A stretch of DNA of 64,000 nucleotides from Chlorogloea purpurea SAG 13.99 (GTDB taxonomy: Bacteria > Cyanobacteriota > Cyanobacteriia > Cyanobacteriales > Microcystaceae): contig JADQBB010000008.1 in assembly GCA_016903695.1 (NCBI GenBank), positions 1 through 64,000 of the forward strand, read 5' to 3'. Positions 35,288 to 44,979 of this stretch are shown here, piece by piece. The notes under the pieces were generated by a model. That model had not been told where the DNA came from, ran no database searches, and saw only the letters and a program-made list of their open reading frames with translations. Numbering within the stretch: position 1 is the stretch's first letter; every line of letters begins with the position of its first letter. A program made the position numbers and the translations under genes.

Positions 35288-35656
35288 TTCTATGGATGAC
35301 TCTATCGATACCTATAGATACCATAAAACGATAAAAAACCCCATCAGCAGATAAGGGTTTTAATACGCTCAAAACATTTTCGGGCTTGAGAGCCTTACTT
35401 CTTCTATTGTCCTCATTTTTTATAAATTAACGCGTGACTGTAATACACTTCTTAATTGATCTTCATCACACCGACCGCTCTCTTGGATAAGATAAAAAAC
35501 CTTCTTCCACAGAAACATATTCCCGTATAGAGCGATCTGATCACGGAGGTGGGTGCGGTTATTTTGGCGGTTAGTGTGACGGTAATCCCCCGGTCAGATT
35601 TAACCAAGAGTGAACCGTAAACGCTACCATAAGACAAGTTATCGATCGACTTACCA
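35288..35656. other. Gap before the MacA-like gene with a second hairpin
   Basis: No supported gene in 369 bp. A second, weaker hairpin (AAAACCC at 35335-35341 and GGGTTTT at 35355-35361) may reinforce termination after cynS. A 61-codon minus-strand frame exists but has no family features or ribosome site. The promoter of the adaptor gene should lie near the right end. Confidence 0.45.
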
Positions 35657-37129
35657 ATGGCATCAAGTGTGTTCGGAAAATCAAATCAACCTCTAGCATG
35701 GATACTCGCTTTGATGGCGGGGGGCTTCGTAACCGTAGGAATCATAACCTATAGAGCCGTGCAAAGTCCTTCCCCGGCGGCGCAGCTAGAGAAATTAACC
35801 GTACCCGTCAATCGCCAAACCCTAGCGGTGGAAATTAAAGCCAGCGGTAAAGTAGAACCTATTCAGAGCGTTAATATCAGCCCCAAGAATCCTGGTCGTC
35901 TAGTGCGCCTACTGGTAGAACAGGGGATGAAGGTTAAACAGGGTCAAACCCTGGCGGTGATGGATAACATGGAAGTATACGCCCAAGGGATGCAGGCGGA
36001 AGCCAGGGCGAAAGAAGCCTACGCTAATTTAGAGTCTGCTAAAAGACGCATACCGGAAGAAATCCGTCAGTATCAAGCTAAATTTTATGGGGCCCAAGCC
36101 GGTCTCAAACAACTAGAAGCTCAGCTTAAACAAGCTCAACAAAGAATTCCCAAAGACATCGAACAGTCACAAGCTCAAGTACAGGCGGCTCAATCTCGCT
36201 TACGTTTAGCGGAAAATCGCTTGAAACGAAACGAGACTTTAGTGAATGAGGGAGCGATCGCACAAGATCAATTCGACTCGGTGATTAACGATTATCTCGG
36301 CGCTAAAGCTAATTTCGAGGAAACAGTCCGCCGATTTGAACAGTTTCAGAAAACCGCATCACCGGAAATCGAGGCGATTCAACAACAGATGGTAAAAGCT
36401 AACGCAGCGTTAGCAGAAGCGAAATTCGCCCTCGACCAAAGAGAGAAAACTCAAGCCACGGAAATCGCCCAACTGCAAGCCGCCTTAGCCGGTACTCAAG
36501 CCCAATTAGAACAGGTAAAAATCCAATATAAGGATACGGTCATCAACGCTCCTTTCGACGGCATAATAACGCAAAAATACGCCACCGAAGGCGCTTTCGT
36601 GACCCCCACCACTTCCGCATCGAGTACGGCTTCAGCCACATCCACTTCCATCATCGCCCTCGCTAGGGGCTTGCAGGTAGTAGCGAAAGTACCGGAAGTA
36701 GACGTGGGTTTGTTAAGACTCGGTCAGCCAGTGAAAATCGTCGCCGATGCCTATCCAGATCAGCAATTTGAAGGGCGAGTGATTCGGATCGCACCGGAAG
36801 CCATAGTCGAAGATAACGTAACCTCCTTTCAAGTCACCATCGGGTTAATCAACGGACAAGAAAAATTACTCTCGAAGATGAATGTGGATGTTACTTTCGT
36901 AGGGCAACAGATTAACGATGCTTTAGTGGTGCCAACGGTGTCGATCGTCACCAAAGAAGGTAAATCGGGGGTGATGGTTCCCGATGAAAATCAAAAACCC
37001 AAGTTCAAACCGATCGCCATCGGCTTAGTCCTAGACGATAAAACACAAGTGTTATCGGGATTGAATCAAGGGGATAAAGTATTTATCGACTTACCCGACG
37101 CTCCCCCTAATAAAGATAAACCTAATTAA
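35657..37129 (+). CDS. Periplasmic adaptor subunit of a MacA/DevB-type efflux system
   Basis: A 490-residue membrane fusion protein. One transmembrane helix (about 13-33) anchors it. The lipoyl/biotinyl half-motif IKASGKVEPIQSVNISPKNPGRLVRLLVEQGMKVKQGQTLAVMD follows, and a long alpha-helical hairpin (about 105-275) is rich in Gln/Ala/Glu heptads. The second half-lipoyl site and beta-barrel (VINAPFDGIITQKYATEGAFV) complete the domain. It bridges an inner-membrane pump and an outer-membrane channel. It is 2 bp upstream of a MacB-type permease; no ATPase gene lies beside them. Confidence 0.9.
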   Translation: MASSVFGKSNQPLAWILALMAGGFVTVGIITYRAVQSPSPAAQLEKLTVPVNRQTLAVEIKASGKVEPIQSVNISPKNPGRLVRLLVEQGMKVKQGQTLAVMDNMEVYAQGMQAEARAKEAYANLESAKRRIPEEIRQYQAKFYGAQAGLKQLEAQLKQAQQRIPKDIEQSQAQVQAAQSRLRLAENRLKRNETLVNEGAIAQDQFDSVINDYLGAKANFEETVRRFEQFQKTASPEIEAIQQQMVKANAALAEAKFALDQREKTQATEIAQLQAALAGTQAQLEQVKIQYKDTVINAPFDGIITQKYATEGAFVTPTTSASSTASATSTSIIALARGLQVVAKVPEVDVGLLRLGQPVKIVADAYPDQQFEGRVIRIAPEAIVEDNVTSFQVTIGLINGQEKLLSKMNVDVTFVGQQINDALVVPTVSIVTKEGKSGVMVPDENQKPKFKPIAIGLVLDDKTQVLSGLNQGDKVFIDLPDAPPNKDKPN

Positions 37130-37131
37130 AT

Positions 37132-38352
37132 ATGGATCTAGTAGAAAGTTTTAAAATGTCCGTGGCTACTTTAACCTCCAATAAGGTGAGAAGTGCTTTA
37201 ACCATGTTGGGAATAATCATCGGTAACGCCTCAGTAGTAGCCATGATCGGCATCGGTCAAGGGACACAAAAACTGGCTAATGACCAATTTTCCAGTCTCG
37301 GCCCCAATACCCTATTTATAACACCAGGTTCGCGTCGCGGTAGAACCACCAGTTTTGATCTACCAAAAACTCTCGTGTTAGCCGATGCCGAAGCCATAGA
37401 AAGTCAAGTGCCCTCTGTAGAAGGTGTAGCACCGGAAATAAATACTCGTAGATTGATAACTTTCCGCAATAAAAATATGAATTCCCAAGTAGCGGGAGTT
37501 ACCGCCGACTACTTCGGCGTTAGAGATCATAAACTTAAAAATGGGCGCTTTGTTAATAAAATCGATGTGGATAGAAACCAGAAAGTAGCCGTTGTGGGGT
37601 CAGAAATCGTCAATAGATTGTTTGCCGGGCAGAATCCAGTGGGGCAACAAATTCGCGTGCAAAATCTCAGTTTCGAGGTAGTGGGAGTATTGCAACCTAA
37701 AGGGTCTTTTTTCGGAAGTAATCAAGATGACTTGGTGGTTATTCCTTTATCGGTGATGAGTTCTCAATTAGCCGGGAATAATTCACCCTACGGTATCCAA
37801 TTATCATGGATCAATGTTAAAGCCAAAGACGAAACTAAGATTAGAGCGGCTAAGTTCCAGATCGAAAATTTACTGCGTTTGCGTCACAAAATAGTCAATG
37901 AAGATGATTTTCAAGTCGATAGCGCCAAACAACTTTTAGATACTTTTGGTACTATCACTCAAGGTTTAACCCTATTATTAGCTTTGATCGCCGGGATTTC
38001 CCTGTTAGTAGGCGGTATAGGTGTGATGAATATCATGCTCGTTTCCGTCACAGAAAGAACTCAAGAAATAGGATTGAGAAAAGCGATCGGCGCTCAAGAA
38101 CACGATATATTATTACAATTCCTCATCGAAGCCATTTTATTATCAGCCGCCGGGGGTATAATCGGTATCGCTCTGGGCAGTTCCGCTGTCGTCCTGGTGT
38201 CAACTTTCTCCCCTTTAACCGGCGCTGCCGTATCACCTTTTGCCGTGTTGCTATCTTTGAGCGTTTCTAGCGGTATAGGTTTATTTTTCGGGGTTTTTCC
38301 CGCCTATAGGGCTTCCAAGTTAGATCCGATCGTGGCTTTGAGAAGTATTTAG
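37132..38352 (+). CDS. MacB-like ABC transporter permease
   Basis: A 406-residue membrane protein of the MacB/FtsX type. The N-terminal helix and MacB periplasmic core (about 45-245) come before the FtsX-like domain, which has three helices (about 280-400). KVRSALTMLGIIIGNASVVAMIGIGQG near the N-terminus and GGIGVMNIMLVSVTERTQEIGLRKAIGA (about 292-319) are highly typical. There is no ATP-binding domain in the same chain, unlike E. coli MacB, so a separate ATPase elsewhere is needed. It forms an operon with the adaptor; exported substrate is unknown. Confidence 0.9.
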   Translation: MDLVESFKMSVATLTSNKVRSALTMLGIIIGNASVVAMIGIGQGTQKLANDQFSSLGPNTLFITPGSRRGRTTSFDLPKTLVLADAEAIESQVPSVEGVAPEINTRRLITFRNKNMNSQVAGVTADYFGVRDHKLKNGRFVNKIDVDRNQKVAVVGSEIVNRLFAGQNPVGQQIRVQNLSFEVVGVLQPKGSFFGSNQDDLVVIPLSVMSSQLAGNNSPYGIQLSWINVKAKDETKIRAAKFQIENLLRLRHKIVNEDDFQVDSAKQLLDTFGTITQGLTLLLALIAGISLLVGGIGVMNIMLVSVTERTQEIGLRKAIGAQEHDILLQFLIEAILLSAAGGIIGIALGSSAVVLVSTFSPLTGAAVSPFAVLLSLSVSSGIGLFFGVFPAYRASKLDPIVALRSI

Positions 38353-38461
38353 TTCATAGGTCAAGTTTTTTGAACAGGGATAACAGCGATATTTATAGGA
38401 CGGGCGATGAGAGTAAGCGAAAATGCCTTAAGCTTATCTTTATGAGTTTTAAGTGTGATAT

Positions 38462-40009
38462 ATGGATTTTTCTAGTTTAGTCGCCAGTCAACTTAATGCA
38501 GCCAATATTTGGCCCGAGTTGATAATTGTTATTACTCTCCTAGTTGTTCTCATCGGTGACTTGATTTCGGGAAGAAGTGCCGCTCGTTGGTTGCCCTACT
38601 TTGCGATCGCTGGCTTGTTATTATCGGTTTTCGTTCTCTACTCGGGTTGGGACGCGGTAAAACCCATCTCGTTTTTAGGCGCGTTCAATAGCGATAATCT
38701 CAGTATCGTATTTAGGTCGATCGTGGCTTTATCGTGCGCCGTCACTATCTTGATGTCGATTCGCTACGTGGAACAATCGGGAACATCTCTGGCGGAATTT
38801 ATCGCCATCATGCTCACCGCCACCCTAGGGGGAATGTTCCTCTCCGGCGCTAATGAGTTAGCGATGATTTTCATCTCCCTGGAGATGCTCAGTATCTCAT
38901 CTTATTTGATGACGGGTTACATGAAGCGTGACCCGCGCTCTAATGAAGCTGCTTTAAAATATTTACTCATCGGTGCATCAAGTTCAGCTATATTCTTATA
39001 CGGGATTTCCCTGTTATACGGATTATCTGGCGGGGAAACCGTTCTCACCAATATCGCTACTAAAATCTCCGATTTAGCCCCCGGTGAATCTTTAGGATTG
39101 GCTATATCCTTAGTATTCGTCATTGCCGGTATAGCTTTTAAAATTTCAGCGGTTCCTTTCCATCAATGGACACCAGACGTTTATGAAGGCTCTCCCACTC
39201 CAGTAGTAGCTTTCCTCTCCGTGGGGTCAAAAGCGGCGGGTTTCGCCCTCGCTATCCGTCTTTTAGTTACCGCTTTCGCTAGTGTCACCGAACAATGGCA
39301 CTTTATCTTTACAGCTTTAGCCCTGTTAAGTATGGTATTGGGTAACGTGGTCGCCCTCGCTCAAACCAGCATGAAACGGATGTTGGCTTATTCCTCGATC
39401 GGTCAGGCGGGTTTCGTCATGATCGGTTTAACCGCAGGTACAGATGCAGGTTACTCTAGCATGGTTTTCTACCTGCTTATTTACCTGTTCATGAACCTTG
39501 GGGCTTTTGCCTGCGTGATACTTTTCGCCCTACGCACCGGCACAGACCAAATTTCCGAGTATTCCGGTTTATACCAGAAAGATCCGCTCTTAACTCTCTG
39601 TTTGAGCGTCTGTTTATTGTCATTAGGTGGTATACCTCCCCTCGCCGGATTCTTCGGCAAAATCTATCTATTCTGGGCCGGTTGGCAAGCTGGATTATAT
39701 TGGCTGGTGTTAGTGGGTTTGATCACTAGCGTCGCTTCTATCTACTATTACATCCGCGTCGTGAAGATGATGGTGGTGAAAGAGCCTCAAGAGATGTCGG
39801 ACTCTGTGAAAAATTACCCCGGCATCAACTGGAAATTATCGGGTATGCGTCCTTTACAGGTGGGTTTGATACTGGCTCTCATTACTACATCTCTAGCGGG
39901 TATTCTCTCGAATCCCCTCTTTAACTTGGCGACCGATTCTGTGAACACGACCCCGATGTTACAATCGGCTGCCGTACCTACTAGAATTTCTCAAGCCGGA
40001 GTTAAATAA
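38462..40009 (+). CDS. ndhB: NAD(P)H-quinone oxidoreductase subunit 2 (NDH-1)
   Basis: A 515-residue hydrophobic protein with about 14 transmembrane helices, a proton-pumping antiporter-like subunit of thylakoid NDH-1. Conserved stretches include [35 protein letters not shown] (about 139-173) with the key Glu, [35 protein letters not shown] (about 222-256) with the conserved Lys/His, and the [16 protein letters not shown] stretch. It serves respiration and cyclic electron flow around photosystem I, and forms part of all NDH-1 complexes. It ends before a bidirectional terminator. Confidence 0.97.
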   Translation: MDFSSLVASQLNAANIWPELIIVITLLVVLIGDLISGRSAARWLPYFAIAGLLLSVFVLYSGWDAVKPISFLGAFNSDNLSIVFRSIVALSCAVTILMSIRYVEQSGTSLAEFIAIMLTATLGGMFLSGANELAMIFISLEMLSISSYLMTGYMKRDPRSNEAALKYLLIGASSSAIFLYGISLLYGLSGGETVLTNIATKISDLAPGESLGLAISLVFVIAGIAFKISAVPFHQWTPDVYEGSPTPVVAFLSVGSKAAGFALAIRLLVTAFASVTEQWHFIFTALALLSMVLGNVVALAQTSMKRMLAYSSIGQAGFVMIGLTAGTDAGYSSMVFYLLIYLFMNLGAFACVILFALRTGTDQISEYSGLYQKDPLLTLCLSVCLLSLGGIPPLAGFFGKIYLFWAGWQAGLYWLVLVGLITSVASIYYYIRVVKMMVVKEPQEMSDSVKNYPGINWKLSGMRPLQVGLILALITTSLAGILSNPLFNLATDSVNTTPMLQSAAVPTRISQAGVK

Positions 40010-40028
40010 GTTTCTCCATGTTACTAAT

Positions 40029-40053
40029 AAAGGTGGGCTAACGGCTCACCTTT
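40029..40053. terminator. Bidirectional terminator between ndhB and the DUF938 gene
   Basis: AAAGGTGGGC (40029-40038) pairs with GCTCACCTTT (40044-40053) with one G-T pair and a 5-nt loop. A T-run follows on the plus strand and a complementary one precedes it, so it can serve both convergent genes. Confidence 0.85.
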
Positions 40054-40082
40054 TTATTTCGGGCGTGTGGCAAAATCTTATA

Positions 40083-40700
40083 TTAAGCAACCTTCTTAAA
40101 AACCAAAGAAAAATTGTGGGCGGGCATAGGAATAGTTTCTGTCTGGTGTAATCCCTCTTTTTTAGCCTGTGCCACTACTTCCTCTAAATCTCTCAAACCC
40201 CAGAGATGACTCTGAACCAATAGAGAATTATGGAATATTTCATTGCTGTCTGAAGTGTGTCTGCCGTTAATTTTATAAGGGCCGTAGAGATAGAGAACCC
40301 CATCATTGGGTAATATCCGTCCCGCTCCCGCCATAAGACCTTCACAGGCTGACCAGGGGGCAATATGGATCATGTTGATATTAACTATCGCAGCGATATT
40401 CGTTTCTTGGTTTTCCACGCTCCATTTTCCCTCTTCCGCGTTAATATATAGCGGCGGCTGAAGATTATCGGTGAGGCAGTAATTAGCCCAAGCTTTGATA
40501 CTTTCTAAAGCTGGATCGTTACAATCGGATGGAATCCAGCGTCGGGGATAAACATAGGGAGCGAAATACAGGGCGTGCTGACCTGTACCGCTGGAAATTT
40601 CTAAAATATCTCCTCGCCTGGGTAATACCCGCAGTAAAACTTTTAAAATCGGTTCTTGATTGCGTTCGGTAGCGGGGGCGTATTGACGGGCATCGGTCAT
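40083..40700 (-). CDS. DUF938 SAM-dependent methyltransferase-like protein
   Basis: From the ATG at 40700 (MTDARQYAPATERNQEP) the product has 205 residues. The DUF938 pattern is clear: APATERNQEPILKVL, the SAM-binding GDILEISSGTGQHALYFAPY (motif I), WIPSDCNDPALESIKAWA (motif II) and VNINMIHIAPWSACEGLMAGAGRIL. Substrates are unknown for most relatives. The ATG overlaps the stop of the decarboxylase gene by 4 bp (ATGA), so translation is coupled and a linked metabolic role is suggested. A 93-bp in-frame extension is rejected for that reason. Confidence 0.87.
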   Translation of the reverse strand: MTDARQYAPATERNQEPILKVLLRVLPRRGDILEISSGTGQHALYFAPYVYPRRWIPSDCNDPALESIKAWANYCLTDNLQPPLYINAEEGKWSVENQETNIAAIVNINMIHIAPWSACEGLMAGAGRILPNDGVLYLYGPYKINGRHTSDSNEIFHNSLLVQSHLWGLRDLEEVVAQAKKEGLHQTETIPMPAHNFSLVFKKVA

Positions 40701-42346
40701 GATTGATCTGTATTGGCGGACTTGAGCGCACGACCTAAACGAGTTAAACCTTCGGAACAATCGAAACGATCGAGGATCACTTCTATAAAGCATATCTTAT
40801 CTTCGATCGCATCGGCTTTTTTTAGCGCCGATTCTAATTCGTCTTCGGTACGCACCACGCAACTCCAACTATCACCGAACACGGCGGGTAATTGATGGTA
40901 TTTCCACGGCTGTAAATCGTTGTAGAGATTGTCGTTGATCACTCGCTCGATCGTGTAGCCATCGTTATTAATTAAAAATATCACCGGGTTGAACTTGTGC
41001 CGGATGATAGTGGACAATTCCTGTGCTGTCATTTGAAAAGCACCGTCACCCACGAAGACGATCTGACGGGTTGCGGGAGAGGCGAAACAGACCCCCAAAC
41101 AGGCGGGAATCGAGTAACCGATGGATAGATAGAAAGCTTGCCCGATGAAGTCGGTTTTGTTAGGCATCAGCAGATCGATCGTCGCCACTATAGCATCTCC
41201 CGTATCGGAAATAACGAAGGATTTTTGAGCGATAAAATGGTTCATCCGCTCATAAAATCTCACATTAGTCAATTTAGCTTCCGGTTTTATCTCGTAAGAA
41301 CTGGCTAGCAAATCGGAAGCGGGTTTAATATCTAACTCTATGAGTTCTTTTTTCTGTAAATTCTCGATCAAACCATCAATGAAATCACCGAGATAAACAG
41401 GTTGGTAAAAATGATGTTTAACCTTTACTTTCTCTGAATTGGCGTTGATCAATTTATTACTGTCCAACTTCGCTGTAAAGCCGCCGAGATTCATATCGGA
41501 CATGATCGCGCCCAGGCAAAGAACACAATCAGCCCCTTCTAAACGTTGACTAACGTAGTCACGGCTGAGGGCCCCCACATAAGTGCCGATAAACTGGGGG
41601 TGCATTTCTGACAGGCAAGACTTACCCAAAAGAGTTGTGGCTAGAGGATAGCCGGTCACTTCCAACAATTTTAGTAACTTATCCTGTAAATTGAACCGAT
41701 GGAACTCCACACCAGCGAGAATAACCGGTTTAGTGCTTTTATCCAGTAAATTTACTGCTTCTTCCACCGCTTCTTTTAAAGCATCTTTATCGGTTAACTT
41801 CTCGGAAATATAGATGCAACTTTCCGGTATTAAACAGGGTTGATTGACAATATCGCAAGGGATTTCTAAATAAACGGGACGTTTATGGTGGATGCAGGCG
41901 GCGAGAATTTGGTCTATCTGTAGGGCGGCTTGGGCGGGATTGTTGAGTATAGCGGCTGCTACTGTAGCTTTCTCCATGATGGAAAATTGCAGATTATAAT
42001 CTCCCGTGGTGTGGTGGAGGAGTAAATTTTGCTGTTTGACGGAACTATTGGGCGCACCGCTGATGACCACCAAGGGAACACGTTCCGCGTAGGCACCCAC
42101 TACCGCGTTAACGAGACTGAATCCACCAACCCCGTAAGTGACGCAAACCGCACCTATGCCCTTGACCCTGGCGTAAGCGTCGGCTGCATAACCTGCGTTC
42201 AATTCGTTACAGGTACATACTAAATTGACGGGACTTTCGATCATTACATCCATCAGGGATAATACATAATCGCCAGGGACACCGAAAATGTGATCTACTC
42301 CCAGACTTTTCAAGCGTTGAAATAAGTATTCTCCCACTGTGGTCAT
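40697..42346 (-). CDS. Thiamine-dependent 2-keto acid decarboxylase (pyruvate/indolepyruvate type)
   Basis: A 549-residue ThDP enzyme of the PDC/IPDC/KDC group. Catalytic residues are all present: D26 in FGVPGDY, E48 in CTCNELNAG, adjacent H111-H112 in LLHHTTGDY, and the ThDP motif GDGAFQMTAQEL through INNDGYTIE with the late Glu. These residues distinguish it from acetolactate synthases. Substrates may be pyruvate (giving acetaldehyde), phenylpyruvate or indolepyruvate; specificity cannot be read off. No alcohol dehydrogenase is adjacent. Coupled by ATGA overlap to the downstream DUF938 gene, and divergent from tRNA-Arg. Confidence 0.9.
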   Translation of the reverse strand: MTTVGEYLFQRLKSLGVDHIFGVPGDYVLSLMDVMIESPVNLVCTCNELNAGYAADAYARVKGIGAVCVTYGVGGFSLVNAVVGAYAERVPLVVISGAPNSSVKQQNLLLHHTTGDYNLQFSIMEKATVAAAILNNPAQAALQIDQILAACIHHKRPVYLEIPCDIVNQPCLIPESCIYISEKLTDKDALKEAVEEAVNLLDKSTKPVILAGVEFHRFNLQDKLLKLLEVTGYPLATTLLGKSCLSEMHPQFIGTYVGALSRDYVSQRLEGADCVLCLGAIMSDMNLGGFTAKLDSNKLINANSEKVKVKHHFYQPVYLGDFIDGLIENLQKKELIELDIKPASDLLASSYEIKPEAKLTNVRFYERMNHFIAQKSFVISDTGDAIVATIDLLMPNKTDFIGQAFYLSIGYSIPACLGVCFASPATRQIVFVGDGAFQMTAQELSTIIRHKFNPVIFLINNDGYTIERVINDNLYNDLQPWKYHQLPAVFGDSWSCVVRTEDELESALKKADAIEDKICFIEVILDRFDCSEGLTRLGRALKSANTDQS

Positions 42347-42513
42347 AAGTCAGTCCTGGTTTTGAGTTAGCTTATTCAAAATATAGCCTGACTGGAAAAG
42401 AAAAATGTTAAATCTTACTTGTTACTTTTTCTCAAAAGCAAAAAGTAATATACCAAAATTCAGTCTTCTTTTGGGATTTTGTAGAGAATTAATCTAAGCA
42501 GAAGTAGTGATCG

Positions 42514-42522
42514 TGTTATAAT
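42514..42522 (+). promoter_or_regulatory. Extended -10 promoter of tRNA-Arg
   Basis: TGTTATAAT is a perfect TGnTATAAT extended -10 element placed 12 bp before the first base of tRNA-Arg, so transcription should start about 6 bp before the tRNA. No clear -35 hexamer is visible, which an extended -10 promoter does not need. Confidence 0.6.
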
Positions 42523-42534
42523 AGACAAGATCAA

Positions 42535-42607
42535 GGGCACGTAGCTCAGTGGATAGAGCACCAGATTCCGGTTCTGGTGGTCGGGGGTTCAAATCCCTCC
42601 GTGCTCG
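42535..42607 (+). tRNA. tRNA-Arg (anticodon CCG)
   Basis: The 73-nt sequence folds as a cloverleaf: acceptor GGGCACG pairs with CGTGCTC (one G-T), the D arm is AGCTCAGTGGATAGAGCA, the anticodon stem CCAGA/TCTGG encloses TTCCGGT, giving anticodon CCG (reads CGG), and the T arm is GGGGGTTCAAATCCCTC. The 3' CCA is not encoded, as is common in cyanobacteria. It precedes the arginine dihydrolase gene by 137 bp. Confidence 0.97.
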
Positions 42608-42744
42608 TTGTTTATGAACCGAAGGAGAGAGAAGAAAATCTTAAAATTTTCGACTGTGGTGTAAATAATAAGATATGATAACAGATTGGTTTAAAAAAAC
42701 CGACTGATTAGAAGTGATAGCGTTTACCGTACCCCGAAAATTTT

Positions 42745-44853
42745 ATGAACCAATCGATTCGCTTTCTCATGTGTGCGCCCGATCATTATGAAGTGGATTA
42801 TGTGATTAATCCTTGGATGGAAGGGAACATACACAAGTCCTCACGAGATAACGCGGTAGCCCAATGGCAAGGCTTATATTACATACTAAAAGAAAATGCG
42901 ATCGTGGATCTCGTGCCTCCCCAGAAAGGCTGGCCCGATATGGTATTCACCGCTAACGCAGGATTAGTTTTAGAAAAAAACGTGGTTTTGAGTAGATTCC
43001 TCCATAAAGAGAGGCAAGGAGAAGAACCCTATTTTAAACAATGGTTTGAAGAAAACGGTTTTACCGTCTACGAATTACCCCCTGATTTACCCTTTGAAGG
43101 TGCGGGCGACGCTTTATTAGATAGAGAAGGACGTTGGTTATGGGCGGGCTACGGCTTCCGCACCGAATTAGATTCGCATCCCCTCATCGCCAAGTGGTTA
43201 GACATAGAAGTGCTATCCCTGCGCCTCATCGATGAACGTTTCTATCATCTCGACACTTGTTTCTGTCCCCTCACCGGCGGCTATTTATTGTATTATCCGG
43301 CTGCTTTCGATGCTTACTCCAATCGCTTGATCGAAATGCGGATACCCCCGGAAAAGCGGATTGTAGTGGCAGAAGCCGACGCGGTGAACTTCGCCTGTAA
43401 CGCGGTCAATATCGGTCAAACCATCGTCATGAATAAAATCAGCGAGGGTTTAAAATCCGCTATCAAAGATGCGGGTTTTGCAGTGGAAGAAACTCCCCTG
43501 ACGGAATTTCTTAAAGCTGGCGGCGCTGCCAAGTGTTTGACCCTACGCGTCAATGAACCGATCATCCCCGATCATCACGCTAATGTCACGATCGAGAGTA
43601 AAATCTTGCAACTAGAAGGACACTTACTCGACGCGGGTATCATGAATAAAGCTCTCGATATAGTGATAGGCAGCGGCGGCAGTTTTAAAGTGTTGAACTT
43701 TAACCTCGGTGTCGAGCGTCAAAGTACCTCCAACGCCGAAGTTAGGGTTTCCGCCCCCTCTCACGAGGTGATGGAAGAAATCATGATTCAATTGATCGAT
43801 CTCGGTGCTGCCGCCCGCCCGACCGAGGTGTGCGATGTGAATACCAACCTGGTGACTCAAGATGGTGTGGCTCCCGATGATTTCTATGCGAGTACCATCT
43901 ACCCCACGGAAGTAAGGGTTAATTGCGAGTGGGTGAAGGTGGATAACCAGCGCATGGATGCGGCTATCGTCGTTAAACACTCTTCCGAAGGTATTACCGC
44001 CCGTTGTACTCTTTTACGAGATTTAAAAGTCGGTGATCAGGTGATGGTGGGTGTAGATGGTATTCGTACGGTTCGCCAAGCCGAATCTCGCGAACAACGT
44101 AATAGCTCTCAAGAATTCTCTTTCATGGGCGCGGGGGTATCTAGTGAACGTCGCGTGGAGTTAACTGTAGAACAGATCGCCTGGGAATTACGCCAGATTC
44201 GCGATCAGGGCGGTAAAGTTGTAGTGACGGCGGGGCCTGTGGTGATCCATACCGGCGGCGCACAACATCTATCGAGGTTGATTCGAGAAGGCTATGTTCA
44301 CACTTTGTTAGGGGGAAATGCGATCGCTGTCCACGATATAGAACAGGCGATCATGGGTACTTCTCTGGGCGTGGATATGCAGAAAGGTATTCCCGTTAGA
44401 GGTGGGCACCGTCATCACCTGAAAATCATCAACCTGATCCGTAGCTGTGGCAGTATCGCTAATGCTGTAGAGAAAGGGGTATTGACAAAAGGCATCATGT
44501 ATGAATGTGTGAAAAATAACGTGCCTTTCTCTCTAGCCGGTTCGATCCGCGATGACGGGCCTTTACCCGATACCGAGATGGATCTCGTGAAGGCACAGGA
44601 AGACTACGCTCGCCACATTGCCGGTGCTGACATGATCCTGATGTTATCCAGTATGCTGCATTCGATCGGTGTGGGCAATATGACCCCCGCCGGTGTGAAG
44701 ATGGTGTGCGTGGATATTAATCCGGCCGTGGTGACGAAACTGAGCGATCGAGGTTCGGTAGAATCGGTAGGTGTGGTCACGGATGTAGGTTTATTTCTCA
44801 GTCTCTTAGTGCAACAGTTGGATAAACTCACCCGCCCCTTGGTTCATAAATAA
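42745..44853 (+). CDS. argZ: Arginine dihydrolase/ornithine-cyclodeaminase-like fusion (ArgZ/AgrE)
   Basis: A 702-residue cyanobacterial protein. The N-terminal guanidine-group-modifying domain (about 1-270) has the residues described for ArgZ/AgrE at the same numbers: Asn71 in FTANAG, His168 in YHLD and the catalytic Cys264 in GGAAKCLTL. It splits arginine to ornithine, CO2 and two ammonia without citrulline release. The linker and the C-terminal domain (about 285-695, TIGR00300-like with a Rossmann portion) resemble ornithine cyclodeaminase and in AgrE turn ornithine into proline. It mobilises arginine from cyanophycin as nitrogen stores are used. A strong terminator follows. Confidence 0.95.
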   Translation: MNQSIRFLMCAPDHYEVDYVINPWMEGNIHKSSRDNAVAQWQGLYYILKENAIVDLVPPQKGWPDMVFTANAGLVLEKNVVLSRFLHKERQGEEPYFKQWFEENGFTVYELPPDLPFEGAGDALLDREGRWLWAGYGFRTELDSHPLIAKWLDIEVLSLRLIDERFYHLDTCFCPLTGGYLLYYPAAFDAYSNRLIEMRIPPEKRIVVAEADAVNFACNAVNIGQTIVMNKISEGLKSAIKDAGFAVEETPLTEFLKAGGAAKCLTLRVNEPIIPDHHANVTIESKILQLEGHLLDAGIMNKALDIVIGSGGSFKVLNFNLGVERQSTSNAEVRVSAPSHEVMEEIMIQLIDLGAAARPTEVCDVNTNLVTQDGVAPDDFYASTIYPTEVRVNCEWVKVDNQRMDAAIVVKHSSEGITARCTLLRDLKVGDQVMVGVDGIRTVRQAESREQRNSSQEFSFMGAGVSSERRVELTVEQIAWELRQIRDQGGKVVVTAGPVVIHTGGAQHLSRLIREGYVHTLLGGNAIAVHDIEQAIMGTSLGVDMQKGIPVRGGHRHHLKIINLIRSCGSIANAVEKGVLTKGIMYECVKNNVPFSLAGSIRDDGPLPDTEMDLVKAQEDYARHIAGADMILMLSSMLHSIGVGNMTPAGVKMVCVDINPAVVTKLSDRGSVESVGVVTDVGLFLSLLVQQLDKLTRPLVHK

Positions 44854-44860
44854 TGCCACT

Positions 44861-44883
44861 GAAACCGCCTTCTCGGCGGTTTC
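44861..44883 (+). terminator. Terminator downstream of argZ
   Basis: GAAACCGCC (44861-44869) and GGCGGTTTC (44875-44883) are perfect 9-bp arms with a 5-nt loop, 8 bp after the argZ stop. A U-rich tract is weak, so efficiency would rest on the stem. Confidence 0.8.
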
Positions 44884-44979
44884 GCTCCCGCTTGGTAAAA
44901 AACCCGATGCCGAATTATTCGGCGGGTCGATTGGCTCAAAACGACTGTCTCTGTCCCTCGGTAGAAAGTAAATCGATAC

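Noticed and set aside
35452-35637. 61-codon minus-strand frame before the MacA-like gene
   Set aside because: No ribosome site, no family features, unlikely composition.
43624-43980. 118-codon minus-strand frame in argZ
   Set aside because: His-rich antisense artefact of the linker/C-terminal coding sequence.
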